Shown: positions 63,932 through 64,000 of the stretch, in pieces
Layout: each line of letters starts with the position of its first letter
Numbering within the stretch: the stretch's first letter is position 1
Assembly (NCBI RefSeq): GCF_030766725.1
Contig: NZ_JARQWR010000006.1
Location: 62,001 to 126,000, forward strand
Direction of reading: 5' to 3'
Source: Flavobacterium aerium
Lineage (GTDB): Bacteria; Bacteroidota; Bacteroidia; Flavobacteriales; Flavobacteriaceae
Length of the DNA: 64,000 nt
Program-made: the position numbers and the translations under genes
Notes under the pieces: generated by a model
Told to the model about the DNA's origin: nothing
Database searches by the model: none
What the model saw: only the letters and a program-made list of their open reading frames with translations

Positions 63932-64000
63932 TTACTTCCATTTAATTCCACAGCCAACACTTGGTTTTTGGATATCATTAATGGAGCGATTATAGAGTAA
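63932..64000 (-). CDS. C-terminal end of a thioredoxin-family protein (partial)
   Basis: On the minus strand an open frame comes in from the right edge and ends in TAA at 63932-63934. The last 22 residues end IQKPSVGCGIKWK, which matches the conserved C-terminus (PSxGCxIKWK) of a Bacteroidota thioredoxin/redoxin-family protein. Only the tail is visible. Confidence 0.6.
   Translation of the reverse strand, partial: LLYNRSINDIQKPSVGCGIKWK

Overview
The window comes from a low-GC member of the Bacteroidota, almost certainly class Flavobacteriia (Flavobacteriaceae or a close family). Evidence: TonB-dependent receptor paired with a DUF4249 lipoprotein, many lipoproteins with short Flavobacteria-type signal peptides, LytS/LytTR signalling, a BshB1 bacillithiol gene, a PurL of about 1,220 residues, menaquinone genes, almost no Shine-Dalgarno sites, and promoter boxes of the Bacteroidota type (TTTG, 18-19 bp, TAnnTTTG), seen best in front of tRNA-His and rplS. 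The genus cannot be fixed from the sequence alone. There are no rRNA genes, no CRISPR array and no insertion sequence.

Layout. 0-3 kb: end of an unidentified gene, a DUF1456 protein and uvrB. 2.8-8 kb: a TonB-dependent receptor/DUF4249 pair divergent from a LytS-type kinase and LytTR regulator. 8-16.5 kb: a fatty-acid beta-oxidation block (MarR regulator, HAD/ECH multienzyme, thiolase, acyl-CoA dehydrogenase, and a separate acyl-CoA ligase); a 24-bp perfect palindrome before the MarR gene is a good operator candidate, and a dead four-helix-bundle gene sits inside the block. 17-24 kb: an accessory stretch of small proteins of immunity type (SUKH-like, DUF6891-like, Imm33-like, Sel1-like, three PH-like paralogues) without any toxin in view. 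23.9-27.2 kb: two membrane-anchored tyrosine-phosphatase-like paralogues flanking an LTA-synthase-family enzyme. 27.4-30.3 kb: aldehyde dehydrogenase, DUF779 protein and AraC regulator. 30.5-38.5 kb: purL, a lipoprotein, a thioesterase/isochorismate synthase/bshB1 operon and tRNA-His. 38.7-46 kb: peptidase, hydrolase/sterol-desaturase pair, permease, AraC regulator, DUF983, dienelactone hydrolase. 46-51.2 kb: cytochrome bd oxidase beside a sulfur-handling operon (MBL-rhodanese fusion, TauE/SafE, rhodanese). 51.4-58 kb: icd, rplS, trmD, an SMR transporter, an MFS transporter and a cyclophilin-FKBP fusion.

The most notable system is at 58.3-61.9 kb: a microviridin-type graspetide (omega-ester/amide RiPP) cluster. 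Three tandem precursor genes share a leader containing PFFANFLENQL and a Gly-Gly at residues 30-31, and carry 3, 2 and 2 copies of the core T-x-K-Y-P-S-D-x-(E/D)-(D/E), seven in all. An intrinsic terminator separates them from two ATP-grasp ligases, one like MvdC/MdnB (amide) and one like MvdD/MdnC (ester), followed by a small secreted protein. No acetyltransferase, peptidase or ABC transporter is present nearby. The multicore arrangement resembles what has been described for Chryseobacterium (chryseoviridin), but the core set here looks distinct. The window ends with an FMN-binding glutamate-synthase-family protein and the tail of a thioredoxin-like gene.
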